64,000 bases of DNA from Amblyomma americanum (lineage: Eukaryota; Arthropoda; Arachnida; Ixodida; Ixodidae): the NCBI RefSeq assembly GCF_052857255.1, contig NC_135500.1, forward strand, positions 163,355,183 to 163,419,182, in the 5' to 3' direction. This document shows positions 46,911-60,831 of the stretch, piece by piece; within the stretch, counting starts at the first letter, position 1; each line of letters opens with the position of its first letter. The notes beneath the pieces are model-generated. The model was not told the DNA's origin. It was given only the letters and a program-made list of their open reading frames with translations, and ran no database searches. Made by a program: the position numbers and the translations under genes.

Positions 46911-49900
46911 AATGCCGGTTGGAATTATTTCTTTTTCGTTGCTCTTTAGTTTTCGCCGGAAATTTGGATGTCGGCCGAATTTATCGCCGCCGCTTCATGT
47001 GTACGGCGTTAGCGAATAGTTCTGTTCTCTTTTGTTTTTCCATCGGCAGAAAAAATATACAATTGAAACCATGTTTTCTTTGCAAACAGTACCTCGATTA
47101 CCTAGGATCGTTAGGCATTGTATACGTTTCAGTTGGGCTGGGATATTATAACTCCATATCCCTACGGTAGCGGCTTGAACTGATTGATGAAACAATATTT
47201 GAACTGAAGAGCGCACATGAAATTAAAGGTGAGAGAGCGCTTGCCATGCATTTCCTTGTTATTGTCCACAGTCTGTTTCTGTTTGTTCACTTAAAAAAAA
47301 AAGATTTTGTGCCAATTCTGTTTCATGTTAATGTGATGTCATGAGAGTTGTCGTCACATCAAAACGCTGCTGATGTGTGGTGTCATGAAATTCGCTGATT
47401 GGTCGGGAATGTTGACACGCTCGTTGTGGCCACTGGCTCAAGCTTCTTTCCGTCTCTGCCTGTTTTATCGCTGCTATCACCCACTATCTGCTCGACTAAA
47501 GACAGAAATAGTGGAGAGCCGTGGAGATCAATTAAGTTAATTTATCCTGGAGGTTTTTATATAAGTGGGAGCTTAAGGAGGTACGATAATATAATTGCTA
47601 TCCTTTTTTTGTGGGAGCCTCTTGGCTGTCTCTTGTTGGCAATTTTCGCAAGCGGTATGCTCACGACACCCTCCGATTACAGCCTAAGTAAACTTAAATG
47701 ACAGCTGTTTCTTATGCTGCCTTCCTGATTAAGTACCGTTAGCTCAATGATGCTCAACGCTTCGCGTGTTTGTTAATAGGGAACTTGACAAGAGTTATGT
47801 CACCGCACTTGTCTACATACTGAACCAATGTTGTTGCAGTAAGGGACCCGGGAAGCGATTTAGAGAAAGGGATGGTATTTCGCGGCCATAGTTTTCACAA
47901 GACTATAAATGTACTATATGACAAGTATACAGAGCGGGAACAAAACACAACAAAAAAAGACAAATGCAATAAGGATCAAAATGTTATCTCTAGGACGCAA
48001 GGAGGAAAGCCACACCCTGCACATTTTATTCCAGAGGGCGGCCTCGTCGTAGAATAGGAAGTTTATGTCGGTCTCCCCCAATCGGCGTAAACCGCAGAAC
48101 CGTCGGAAACGCAACTGTGGCGCGCCACTTATGTGAAAGTGAAAGCGCGGAGTTGCTTTCACAGGCAGCCGTCAAACGCTCTCGCCACCCCGCAAGCACC
48201 CCGACTGCGCACCACGGCAGAAGGGGGGCACCACGCACGCTCAAGCTGTCGCAAGCTGCCACTGAAGCGCAACAAAGTAACCGCGCTCGTCAAACCGCAA
48301 TCCCCACCCGCTGCTCTCGACGCAAGGAGCGATCGCTGGAAGACTGTAAGCGAATGGAAAGCGTCGTCACGTCGGGTCTCAGTTCATTCAGTTTTCGAAG
48401 TGCTCGAGCTCACTCCATTCCGCGTATACGACGCAGCTCCGGTCTGCCACGCCATCGGAAACCAGCAGCCGTGGAGCATCCCGCCTGCAAAAGTCCGATA
48501 GGGACCCCCTCTTACCCTTCCCGTCCACATCTGTGAAGTTCTTCCTTATACAACCGCTTCAGCGTTAACGTCGCGTAGGTTGCTCTAGAAGAAGCCACCT
48601 CGCTTCGATGGGTGCTCCGTCGTGAGAGTCTTGTCGCAGCTCTGTTCGCGTTTCGTTGCCGAGATGCTTAGGGACGAAGCATTTTTATTTTGTCATCGTT
48701 TTGACGATGCTGCACTCCATACAAGGTTCCTCGTCGTTTCTAGAGGCGAAATTATTACTGCGTCGTAAACGCGTGGGGGAAAAATCGGCTCGCGACGCGC
48801 TTGTAGCGAGCGCTCATCAGATTATTCTTTGTGGACCCGCTAGTTATTGAGCTTCAGAAAGGTAAAGAAAATTGGGAGGAATGTTATTCGCGAAAGTCAA
48901 GTTGGCAGCTGAAAGCAGGCACCACACAGTACTCCTTGCAGGGCAAAGGAAACTGTGTAAACTTTCAGTTGTTAGCACTGTGTATTGCAGTTTCTTGTTT
49001 AAGCCATTATTTACACTTCTTAGCCATGTAACAGCTGTGGGATGTGCCATACTTGCCTCAAATAGACAAATGTTTTTTTTTTCTTTTAGGCATTCCGTTT
49101 ATTCCCTCCTGCCGTTTTATTCGCTGATTATGCTGTATTTGGCATTCAATTTGTGGTACCAACAAGCACTGAAACAATAGTACAAGGTTCTTATTGTTAT
49201 GGTAATAATAACTGTGAAGATATACAATTTATACCACTCGATAAGGCAATGTTGCTACGACTCTCACGCTAGGGTAGCGAAAGTGTAATATAAAGTGGTA
49301 AATTTGATTATCCCGTTGTTTTTGCGCCAACTTTGCTGTAGTATGATCCAACTAGCCCATTTAATTGCCTTGGTGATAAGTCAAATGTACCCCCTGGCTC
49401 ATTAGAGCCTAAATTTAAAATTATGTTCCTGAATGCGACATTCCACATTGTGGCGGAGGATCTCTGAGCACAGTATGTCGAGAAAGCGGAACATATAAAC
49501 AGCAGTGAAACCTGATGATAAAAATCTGTTTTATAAAGTTTTGCGTCGTACAAACACATGCCGACGTGGCGTAAAATAAGATAAGGGCACCCTAAAGTGA
49601 TATATACTTGCTGCTTGCAAGACCATCCGAGGTCATTATAAAAACGCCGGCGGTCCTTGGCGCTATCCTAGAGCTGCCCCGCGATGATCCTTAGCGTTCG
49701 TCAGGCAGAACCACCCCCGGTAAAAGGCCATGTATGTCGCCCAGAATGGCAGCCACGACCTCCGTTTACACATCGATCTGCAGCGAGTCGACAAATGCAG
49801 CTGTTTGTGCGCTGCCGCTGCGAGGACTATTCTTTATGATGATGTCCGATATAAAAAAGTGCACTTAACTGTTCTATTGCCTATCAGAACGAACAATTCC

Positions 49901-51761
49901 TGTGTTGCGCAGCGTTTATAGCTCTCTGTAGCGGTTATAATCGTCTTCCTGAGAAGCCCGTTCTTTTGCGCGCGTTTCGCCGTTTGCACATGCGGGCACA
50001 AACAGCCTTTTTAACGACGTAGGCTTAGCCGTAATAGTGACGAGGGGACGCTTGTGTTTTCTATATTTATGCTCGGTTCGTCACATATCTGTTTGCGCTG
50101 TGCTGAAGTAGAGACAACTCTCTTTGCGTTGGCGCATGAGTACTTACATGCGCCGAGATATGTCCACGAAACCATTAGCCACGCTAATGGCTTGTTTTAT
50201 CTTAAATAGGGTCCCTTGCGCAAGTATCGCGCGGCCAAGCTGGTCGAAAGACGCCTCCCATTATTTGTCTGTCTCGAATTTGTCTAGCTCATCGATAACA
50301 CGTAACGATAAAACTCTGAGTTTATGAACTTTAACATTGCAGTGAGCAACACAGAGTAGAAACGTGTGCAGTGTTTCGTTGAAATTTAGCCTATACTGGT
50401 AATAACGGCTCTCATAGACGGGGTAGAAAATTAACTTATTTACCTTTAGCAGTGACGCTGGTTGTTTGAGTGTCGAAAATTGATGCACTTCGAAATAGCT
50501 TTATCGCCGCCTAACAGTGGTGCTTCTATGTCGAGTTACAAAAGTGCCACTGTGTTGGTGGTTTGGGCTAGTTCGAGAATTCAAGAAATATAGTTTGACC
50601 GACATTATAGAAGTGTTAGGGCTTCTTTGTGAAACCTAGTATGGTGTGCACAATGCAGGAAAAGCAAGACAAAAGATCAGAGTTAGATGACATTGTCTCG
50701 TTCAGTTTCCGTACATTTGTGTCTTGCTTGGCTGCGCTGTGTTTATCTTGCTAAAAACTGCCGCCAATTTCAAGCTCCTATCGCCTGTGGGATTGAAATA
50801 GGTATAAATTGCCAATCTGGGTGCAGTAAGCAATTCAGAAACGTGAGCTTGAAGTCTGACATTGACGGATACGTCATCTACGTAAGGCAACTTGTGTGTC
50901 TTTTTATCCGCACGGACAGAGAAATCACGTCGACTAGCAACTTTGTGTCAGTCAACCATTACAGCTAGCCCTTCATTACTGAAGCTCTGGTTCAAAAAAA
51001 GCATGTTTTGTTTCAGAAGTTCCTATGCGTTTTTTTCAGAAATCCGTTTTGAGCATGCCTTTGCGTACAAGAGTACCAGAGAGATTTCAAACCTAGGTTT
51101 TAAGTCTTGCTTTCGTGCCTCTGTTAACAAAACATGCAAGAAACTATGCCTAGACTAACAAAAGGAGGGAGCAAGTCATGCGGGTGATAAGTTTCCTGTC
51201 AGCGGGTTTGCCATCTGCGTAGTTTCCCAGATCTTAGACGCATGGCTTCTGCCAACAATTCTCTAATAAGGCAGCGCCGCAAGAAAAAAAAATACAGGCG
51301 AGGCGGTTAATAAATTAAAGCTGCAACGAAAGATCCTCATGCTGTAAAAGACAAGATACCAGCTGAGCGGGATGCCATTTGAATATTCTTGCATACGTAC
51401 AGTAGCTGTCTTCGTGTCTAAGCAAAAATTAGGGAAAAACATTTTGTTTGCAGCCTTTACGATTTATTTGCATAGCGAGAAGCACAGGGTTTAAGTAGAA
51501 ACGGGGTATTTTCGGCGTATAGTCACAAACATTTCGCTGATGGCATGCGGTCACATTTTCTCCCCAGTGAAGAACACTTTTTCAGTTTTGGCAGCTTCGT
51601 CCCAGACAGCACGTAAAACATGGCATTCTAATGCAAGCACTGGGGAAGGAAATGAGACGAACAAAAAAAGAGAACAAAAAGAGAGAAATGAGTGCATCAG
51701 AAAATTGTTTAAATGGAGAGTGATTCCTAGCCTTTTTTAGGTTATAGTAATATTTTCAATC
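46911..51761. other. No confident gene; CpG-rich patch at about 48.05-48.65 kb
   Basis: The patch has Arg/Ser-rich chance frames on both strands. A TATAAAAA match occurs near 49638 ahead of GC-rich DNA and a 63-codon frame with no recognised function. The rest is AT-rich. Confidence 0.5.
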
Positions 51762-51858
51762 CACCTTAAAAAACAGCGCAAAGTACGGGACAAGAAAGAG
51801 ACAACAGGACGAGCGCTCTTTCTTGTCTGGTCATTTGAGCTGTCTTTTTTTAAAGGTG
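51762..51858. mobile_element. Degenerate foldback element of the same type
   Basis: The left arm (CACCTTAAAAAACAGCGCAA, ending GACAAGAAAGAG) pairs with the right arm (CTCTTTCTTGTC, ending TTTTTTTAAAGGTG). Small gaps and mismatches lie between these outer and inner matches. The centre reads ACAACAGGACGAGCG, close to the core of the 30.9 kb element. It is an older, shorter member. Confidence 0.72.
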
Positions 51859-52719
51859 AGCCCACTCAAACTAGCCCAAATGACTACTCTTGTGTTTTCA
51901 GTCTTGTTGTTCTTGATTATATTTAAGTCGCACTTCACTCTCACGGCTGAGGTAATAAAACGCCTTGTTTGTGTGTATTAGCGACCCTTCAAGAAAATAT
52001 CCCCAACCTGACTGCACAGGTGCAATATCTTAAGGGTAAATGTACTTGACACTCTGCCATTATTGCTACTTTGTCGATCTGCATTTGTGTAAATCTGTCT
52101 CTTTTCAGAACTAATATATGCTAGTTGTGCCTTATTAATGTAATTTCTTTTTACCTAACCTCATGAACACACCAGCAGACAAGTAAAAATGGCTTCGCTC
52201 TTTTTCTGTTGCGAATCGCGAAGAAATATTTGCCTTAACGGTTCGCTAAGCCACCTCTTCTGAGGAAATATTTTAACGTAGTAAATCGCTATTTTTCCAA
52301 CAATGACATTGCACGAACTTGACCAGCCTAAAGCAGTTGGCCTTTTTATTACACGTTGCCGTTTGTATATCATTTGTGAACAAAAAGTTAGTGAGAGAGA
52401 GGCGGACTTTTAAAAGCGTTCAAAATCGTTAAATAATGAGCGGAAGGCGTGGCCTATTATTTTCCGCCTATTGAGGACCGTTTCTCATGCTAGTAGAGGC
52501 CTGAAGCGTTAAGCCTTGTTTGTATCAGAATAGCCGAGCGAAGCGTCAAGCACCCATGAGAACAGCGCTGTGCTAGTGGGAGCGAAGGGTAGGAAAGGGT
52601 GTGCGTGCGGTTGTGCGTGTGTGTGTAGGTTGAACAGGAATCGCTTGCTGAAGGTGTTGCTGAAAAAGCAAACGGCTCCCCGTGCGCTAAATAAAATATT
52701 AGGCCAGCCATTTAGAAAA

Positions 52720-53770
52720 TTACAACACCGGCGGCTGTAGTATTAGCGACGGCAGCGCGGCTGCGCCCAGCACAGGGAAAGGGCGGTGGCGGTGACCATA
52801 AATAACGTCGCGAAGCGCGGCAGCACGAGCGTCGGGCCTTTTCTATACCGCACGCGGGCCGAAAACTCTTTCGGCCGCAACGTTGTCGTCCGTGGAAGGC
52901 GCCATTGTTAACGGCGCCCGAGCGAGCTAGGCGTATACGGCCGCGAAACAAGCTCTTGCGGACCTTCGGCTTGCTGGCCGGCTGGGCAGCTGACTGGATG
53001 ACCCGAACTGCGCGCTTCTTTGGCGCGTGCTTAGGCACTGGCTCGATAGAGGGTGAGAGAGAGAGAGAGAGGGAGACAGCGTGGCGATGTTTCCCGGTTG
53101 AGAGGCGCTAATTTGTCTCGTTTTTCCTGAAGACGTCCCGGCCTGGTTAGCGTATGGACGGAGGCCGCGAATCGCTGCGCGGCGTCTCGCTTCAGCTCGT
53201 TCGGGATTGGACAGGAAGTGAAAGGGGATGAGGGAAGATAGAATGAAAAGGAAGAAGGACGAGAGTAAGAGAGAAGGAGAGAAAAAAAGAAGCGCTGGCT
53301 ATGCGACGTCGACGACAAAAGATAGAAAGCAAGGTCCTAGAGGATGCGGGTTGCCTTCTTCGCTGACCCCTCGACGTCGATGCTAGTTTAGGGGTATGCC
53401 AGAGACGGTGGACGCGTGATGAGGTCGGAAGCTTGCTCCTCGTTTTTCGGGCCTTTGTGCGTTTCCTGGCCGTGGTTGTCTTGAGTATAAGTTAGGGGCG
53501 GGAGGAGATGCGGCGGCTGGAAAGAGCATGTTTGGGCTCATGGGCGTCTGATGCGCTGACGGCTGGGCGTATTGGATTTGGCGTCCGGTGCCCCGCGTCG
53601 AGGCGAACTAGGAAACGCCGTCTACGAAATGACCTAATTTGCATGCCGAGAACGATAAAGGCTGAGCGTTTTGCAGGTGTTAACGCTACGAGCGAGGCTT
53701 CACCCGAGGAAGAGCATAGTCACCGAGAAACCCCCGCCTTTAGGGTTAGACTACTAAGAACTGCAAGAAA
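52720..53770. other. CpG-rich block with GA repeats
   Basis: CpG-dense on either side of a (GA)n run, giving open frames in several directions without recognisable domains. Promoter-like by composition only. Confidence 0.35.
53052..53075. repeat. (GA)n microsatellite in a CpG-rich block
   Basis: A run of GAGA repeats lies just after GGCTCGATAGAGGGTGAG inside the 52.7-53.8 kb CpG-rich block. As at 42.4 kb, it may mark promoter-like DNA. Confidence 0.8.
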
Positions 53771-56700
53771 CGAGCATGTGTTTTTTTAGTACGCAATGCT
53801 CGAAGCAGAACTCAAAGTAGGCACGCTCTCTGTTTCGCAAGAATATCTTTCAAATGCACCTTAAGGAACTGCGATAGCAACTAAATGAAAAAGAACAATG
53901 AGACTGTACCGACGGTAGCATTACTCACCTCAACGCGGCTGGTTAACCTCCGTGTACGCTCAAATAGAAAAATCGAGCGTAGGACGTAGCAACGTATCTT
54001 TATCTGTGGGAAGAACAATGAACCAAAATGTTAAGCTCCTTAATAAACATTAGCTAGGAAACCTCTTGTGGATTTGCAAGCATACCTTCCTCGAACGTTT
54101 TTTTTATGACTGGCGGTGCAATGCTTTGTTTTTCGTACGACATTCATCTTTTCCTTCGGCGGGTGGCTGTTGTTTGAGAGTTATGCCCAAAAATTACGCA
54201 ACAGCATTTAGGTGCCGGTGAACAGCAGAGAAAAAGACGAGAATCTATACTTTAGCCGCTTTTTGATTTCCTGTTCAAATAAACATAGGCAAGCTGGGAG
54301 TAATAGTACATGCAAGACCAATCAAAAAGTCAAATGATGCTTCCTGATATGCGAGAATATGAAATGGTCCTGTCTGGAAATACGATAATGCGGTTCGAAG
54401 AGGAGCGGAAATTATTTGTGCGTGTCCGCAAGCAATCACGTTTTCGATTTCGCGGAAAAACATGTGCGGTTCGAAGCAGGGGCCGCACTGCTCCGATTTA
54501 ATGCTTATATTTAATACTGAGCGAACTGTATTTATTCATATAAAATTTAAGTTTTTTTTTGCTCGGTAGGTTTATCTTTTGAGCCGATGGGTTAGGTACA
54601 TTTTGTTTGTTACGCGATAGAGTAAGGATAGCATAACGATAGCGTAAGAAGCGTAAGGAGCTGGTTATGCTGAAAACTCAGCGTCAGTGGGAAAAAAATC
54701 CCAGAAGTTTTAAAAGAGAATTTGAAAAGAAAGGCGCCGACGCATAGGCCAAGAAGGGTCGTTGGTTCAAGCGTGTTAGATGTCACCTAGGGAACGTGCT
54801 GTGGTGTGTATGTGGTGTGTATGCGACGTGTACCGATGTTACAGTGAAAAACAAAAAAATTATGAATATTCTATTTAGGCGTCAGAAATTTCGCGGAATG
54901 AAAAGGCTGTTTCATAGTGCTTCATTGTACTGAACCAAAGGACGTGTATGTGTGTCGGCATGTTGTGCTGTAGTATGTCAAGCAGTGTAATTTGGACAGT
55001 TATTGGCAATCGATAATTGTGACTGGTGCGTGGTAATTAATAATTTCATCTGTTATTTTGATTGTAATCGATGACCGTGATAGATAATGTAATTGTGGTT
55101 TGGTAATCGGTGAGAAATGAGTAAGAAAAGGAACAAAAAGAGGAAAAAAAAGGAGGAGGAACCCCTTTCGCGTCTACTCTGAAGGCGAAGCTTCAGCGTC
55201 CTTTCATATTTTAACGCAGAAGTTCATCTATTCTCACAAGCTTTTACATTCTTACTCCACAGTAATTTTTTCCCCCACTACACAGCTATTCTGTACTACA
55301 ATAGGAATATCAATGTATTTATTAGCGTACACTGACACGCTACCGTGTATAGAGTAAACTGCATATAGGTCTGCATTCACGGGAGGATAGGTTACGCATG
55401 TTATTCAAGTGCACTTGGAAGAATAGGACGGTAAATTAAATGGAAGAAGTCGCAGATAGAAAAAACGGGGGCTTTCGCGGTGCGCGGCATACATTTTGTG
55501 CACCGCACAGCTTTCCTTCAAATTTAGGGAAAACAAGGATAACTCCGTTTTCCCGCGTGTCGGCCCTTGAGGGTATAGTAGGTGACGCTACGCGCATGTG
55601 GCATCAACTCTGAAGGTAGTAATAATGGCGCGTCTAGGGGATCAAGCGGCTAAGTCTCCGTAAAAGGAAAACAAAGAGTAGTGGGCTTTATAAGAGACGC
55701 TGTGATAACTTCACGAAAACCTTACTGTTCAAGCCAGCCTTGAAATGTGTGCAAAAGTTCGTAGTTTCAGCCACTAAGCCGTGTCGTTCAGCATAACTAC
55801 GGCAGGGTAGAAAAGGAGACATGTAATAACTTAGTTCCCCTATCCGCGTTCCATAGGGGCAAGCAAACAGCACTCACTATAATAATGAATATTCGTGATG
55901 CCCATTAGAGCAACAATAATACCGCAACAGTCGAAGCGTTTACTCGAGGGCGTCCGCAACTTGAATGGAAATTAGGTGCGCAGTAAACTTAGGTTCTCCT
56001 GGTCGAGATAAACTGACTTTAGAAAATTACGAGTCGCACGTGCTGTGTTTCTCAGGCACCAGCGCATACCTGCTTTTTAGTCACTTACCCGTAACCTATG
56101 TTCCGTACGCGTAAGTGATAAACGGCTCATTAGTTCTAGTTGCAGGAGCTCGCAGAAACTCTATAACACGGAAGCCACGAAAAAGGTTAATTGGTTCAGG
56201 GCCTAGGCTTGCAGCGACGACTTTAATGTGAGCTTCGTATTCCCTTGTGTGGCCTGCAGTGCGCACATCTTAATTTAAGGTCTCGTATTTACGTGGCGAG
56301 ACTTATGAGATTTTTTATTTTTTTGTGGCTTCCGTGTTAGCGAAACTTGTGCGGGCACGTGTGTATCAAATATGAGCGCTATTCCGAAACCTTCGCGTTA
56401 TTAGCCCATGCTGCAATTGGAACAAGTCGTTACTACGATGCGAGTTCTTAAAGTGGGACAAATGTTTCATTTGGTCTTTGTTTCTGGTTACTGAAGAATA
56501 AATTAGTTAATTGGAGACGAAATGACCCTGGCGGAAGTTGGAATATATTTATTCAAATTAAGATGGCAATTTTATAAGAGAAGTAGGATATGCTTTCAGG
56601 GAGTTTTTTATTTTAATGGACATGACCGCTTGTTGTCTAGCAGGCGTCTTCTTAAATTTTACGCAGTCAAATCTTTATGTCGAGCTCCGCAAAACGTGGG

Positions 56701-59061
56701 TATTTTAATGACCATTACGGATCCGATCTTGAGGAGCTAGCCATAAATACATTCAGCTTGGAAGAGTGAAGCATGAGGCGAATGTTTTTTTCTTCAGAAA
56801 GTTCGTTCGTTCCATATGTCACACGGGACACGAGGGGGGGGGGGGAATAAAAAAAAAAGATAGAGACAACCAAAGAATAATGGACGCAGAATGAACGAGC
56901 CTCCTGGATGTGCCATAAGAGCCAGATCATTCTTCTTGGCGAATCCCGTGAAGTGAGCAGAACTCATTAGACTTACGAGGACGCTAAGGGTTTTTTCTGC
57001 CAGCGCGATCTCGGGCCGGTGAGATTATGGCTGTCAGAAGGGCAGCCCCAAGGCGCAAACTCCTGTGAATATACGTCACCAATTTTTCTCTTACCTTTCC
57101 AATCACATTTCTTTCCAATTTCACTTTCTTCTCTTCTTTTATTCAGCCCTCCATTTACCTCGCCTCGAGCGGGCAAGTCACGAGCTCACAAATGTAGGGA
57201 CAAACTCCCGCACGGCCCAGAAGTTAAGAACCGCTCCTAATAGCGTATGCACATGCACACTACGGAAGGAGAAAAAAATCTAAGGGCCAGATGAAATAGC
57301 AAATCGCTTTTGTATCGCTGGCTATGCACGCGTCCACCGTATTCATGTACATTATTTCCCAGTGTTTACTTTCTTTGGAACGGAATGATAAATTCGACGT
57401 TTTTATTTTCTCGTCCTAGGTCTCTCGTCATTAGGCGGCTTCACCAGGGGCGCTTACGCGCTGCTGGCGGTCATTCTTTCTTCCTCCTTCGCTCTTCTTG
57501 TTCTTTCCTCAGAGGCAGAAGACCACCGTAGTGGGAAGTGAAAGAGCCAAGCCAAGCCAAGCGGCGGAGAAGCAAAATTAGCCCTAAGCCATTCCAATTA
57601 TTCAGCGTGTATGAATGACCTGCCTCTATTATTTGTCCCTCTTTATTTGATGTTCAAGCGGCCCGTTCTCTAAGACCATAGCGCGTACGAACATTGTTCC
57701 TGGCCGCTGCGCGAATTTGCTTCCATGCATTCATTCTTGCTTCTCATATTCATTTTTCTCATCATATCTGTGTCGAGGAAACTCTTAAGGGTGGTGGAAG
57801 AAGAGAGTGCTGGGTGAAATGACCTGTTAAGATGTACGAGCATTCGTCAATCATCCGTGACGGAGCCTTTTGTTTTAGATAGCGCTCCTCGTGCGCACCC
57901 AACGGCGAGGGTAATTTGCAGGCAGCGAACATGTCCGGTAAAGCGATTAGGGATCTGCCCCAAAAAGTGAGCAGGAGCGCGTTTTTGCGAGAAATTGGCG
58001 CCTCGGGCGGCTGGTCGTCCTATCTATGTTTCCGTTATTTATTTCTCGTTTTTTTTTACCTTCGCTTTCTTCTCCGCTCTCTTACATGACAGCTTTAAAT
58101 CGTTTCGCTACTCATCTCATTTTTATGCGCGCAATAATATCGCGAGTAAAGCGCTGTTTTTTGTTCTGCGGGTAATTCACACTGTGTATCTGTTTGCCGG
58201 GATGTAAGAGCCACACGAGTGAAATTGCTGTTTTATATTGATAGCGTGCAATATTGAAGAAAAGCGAACCCGGCACCCAGCTCTTTCTTATGAACGTTCT
58301 CGATCGGAAAGCCGGGAAATCTTGTACGCTACCATGCCTGCAGAAGCAAATTGTAAGACGAGTCGTTAGAACTGGACTAGCATAAACGCCGTAAATGTCG
58401 TTACGAACTGAATCATTTGTCGGAACTATGGGTTCATCGGACGTCTTTCGGACCATAGAAAAGTTGAAGTTTGTGGCTTCTTTCTGGAAAGAGCTGTGCT
58501 AGCAAAGTTTCAAGCGTGGAGGTGCTTGGAGTTCTTCGTTCTGTGACATCGCCGGAGTTGCCTAAATGCCTCTTGGATTAAATTTTAGTGTTATTTCCTC
58601 GGCTTGCTCGAAGATGAAAACCTAGAATATGTAGGAACTATCATTTTCGTGTTTCTGTGCTTAGAAACGGGTTTTTGCAGTACGCTTTAAAGTGAAATGG
58701 TCGCTGGAAAAGTCACTGCACATGCCAAATCTTTATCTGTTTAGAACAGTGCTCTTGAAGTGAAGTATGTAAACTGAATATGATACAGAGCGGTAACTTG
58801 TTTCAGCCCGACTTTTTGGCAAATAATACACATTATTTTCATTCATTTAAAAGCTCTCTTTGAGGCTAGAATGAGTGCATTTGTTAAGGTGAGTAACCAA
58901 CACCATTATCTTAACTTCCTGCGCATACGCCGATCGTTCCAAATGCTGCAAGGCTATTGCTGTCTGAGATGGTTCAAAAGGTTTACATACATGTGTTTAG
59001 GTATTTTTATCGGAGCATATATACAGACAATAAAAAAAATGAATTCTTGCTTGTACTCTTT
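53771..59061. other. No gene seen
   Basis: Mostly AT-rich unique sequence with the G12 tract at 56.8 kb and a short CCAAG repeat near 57550. Small frames show no domains. Confidence 0.55.
56834..56845 (+). repeat. G12 homopolymer
   Basis: Twelve G followed by an A-rich stretch. Confidence 0.9.
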
Positions 59062-59358
59062 TAGGGCGCTGGACTACTGATCCGGAGTTCCCGGGTTCGA
59101 ACCCGACCGCGGCGGCTGCATTTTTATGGAGGCAGAACTCTAACGCGCCCGTGTGCTGCGCGATGTCAGTGCACGTTAAAGATCCCCAGGTGGTCGAAAC
59201 TATTCCGGAGCCCTCCACTGCGGCACCTCTCTCTTCCTTTCTTCTTTCACTCCCTCCTTTATCCCTTCCCTTACGGCGCGGTTGAGGTGTCCAACGATAT
59301 ATGAGACAGATACTGCGCCATTTTCTTTCCCCCCAAAACCAATTATTATTATTAATAT
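59062..59358 (+). mobile_element. tRNA-derived SINE, tail type II, 5'-truncated
   Basis: The copy starts at TTAGGGCGCTGG, just after where the A box should be, and retains the B box (GGTTCGAACCC). The body continues to GATCCCCAGGTGGTCGAAAC, then the type II tail with CACTCCCTCCTTTATCCC and GCGCCATTTTC. It ends in a short ATT repeat, as expected for target-primed insertion. Two long minus-strand frames that cross it are read-through. Confidence 0.87.
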
Positions 59359-59612
59359 TGTACTCTTCGCTAGACAAGAAATATGAGCCACTTTGGCAAA
59401 GTAGCACAGACGCGGCAATTGCGGCGCTTGTAATGCGGGCAGAGATAAAGCAAAAGAGATTTTCGTTCGGAAACTTGTACCGGCATCTTGGAAAAAATGA
59501 AGCCAGGAGCCGAAGAACGCATGAGTTCTTCGAATTATCAGCTGCGAGTGGTTGCAAAATTTTTGTAGTGATGCCGATGTATCCTTATTTTGTTGAGAGG
59601 AAAAAAATTTTT

Positions 59613-59646
59613 GATGACACTGCAAGCGTGATGACACTGCAAGCGT
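59613..59646 (+). repeat. Perfect 17-base tandem duplication
   Basis: GATGACACTGCAAGCGT occurs twice without a spacer or difference, so it is recent or an assembly artefact. Confidence 0.95.
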
Positions 59647-60464
59647 CAGGCAGAGTGCATGCATGTATATTCTAAACAGAGGAAAGGAGAAATCGCACCA
59701 CGGCCGCGAAAGCGTTGACACCTTCAGTCACGGATTCCCCCCCGCCCCCCTATGATTAAGGATATCTGGCTAAAATTTCTGTAATACAAATTTCTTCTGA
59801 GTCATCTGTTTCCTTCGAGTGCCTTTTAATCCCTTCCCGATCTATTATGCACCGTCATATAATGGTGTTTTTATCATGAAAATCAACAAATAATTCGATA
59901 TTGGTATGCTGCAACAGCAGCTTAATCTTGTCTCAATCTCAATATAATTCTGAAACATGTTGGTTCAAGTGATTAAATGATGTGAAGGCTCTTTACCCAA
60001 AATAAATTGCCTTCATTCTGAGCACCTTGTTCGAGCTTGCCGGTTATTACCGGTCTGCAGAAGATGGAAGGTAACTTCGCGCTGAGGAATTCCTGAGGAG
60101 GTGCATAACATCCGGCAAAAATTAATATCCTTTTGAAAACGGGCTCGAGCAGTACGTAACAAAAATACTTGCAATCAGCTTGATTTTAAAGAATGAAGTT
60201 GTCAGCCTGCGGCAACCTTAGTCTGAGGAGCTTTCAACTCAACTCTCGTTGACGTTTTTACGCATCACCATTACCTATTCTTGAAGTTCTTTGCTACATC
60301 GCCGCGACTCGTAAAGCAGAGTTTTTACAGCCTGAGCTCTTCAACCAATGCCTACGTTAGGTCAAGGCATGAAATCCTTAAGACTGATTGGAAAAGAAGA
60401 GAAACAAAAAAGAGAAGCAATCCACGTGAACATGAACATGGAAATAGTAACCTGTCGTCCACGC

Positions 60465-60615
60465 ATGATTCTTTACGCCCAGGCACATACGCGTACACAC
60501 ACGCACACATACGCAAGCACGACCAAAAACGCGCTCGCGCATGCACACACAAGAAAGCCATCGTCGCAAACGATGTCGGCACACGAGTGGTATACGTGTG
60601 CGTGCGTGCGCCATC
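60465..60615. repeat. Alternating CA/TG-rich inverted pair, Z-DNA-prone
   Basis: A CA/CG-alternating stretch (TACGCGTACACACACGCACA onward) is followed about 60 bases later by GTATACGTGTGCGTGCGTGC, which is roughly complementary. The segment could extrude as a hairpin or adopt Z-DNA. It borders the CpG-rich promoter-like block. Confidence 0.5.
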
Positions 60616-60802
60616 GGCAGTTTCCGCGTGCAGTTTCGGGAGGTCTTTTCGCGCTCGCATACGTCGTTTTCGGGGAAATGGGGATTAGGGCCGTCCGCGT
60701 CCATCCCGCGGGAAACAGGCCGGACGACATTGATCGGGAAATGCGGCGTTCCTTTTCCCCAATCCGTTCTTGTTACCTACATATCCGCGGTCCCTGCCGC
60801 CG

Positions 60803-60831
60803 TATATATAAGACAAGGTTGGCCGCTCAGC
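60803..60831 (+). promoter_or_regulatory. Candidate TATA promoter in a CpG-rich block
   Basis: TATATATAAG lies between GC-rich flanks, and CTCAGCC about 26 bases on is an initiator-like site with a slightly short spacing. It is paired with the consensus splice donor at 61079. Together they outline a possible plus-strand first exon. Confidence 0.35.

Noticed and set aside
58997..59721. Minus-strand frames of 173 and 186 codons
   Set aside because: They cross the type II SINE and its tail, show no domain and overlap one another in different frames.
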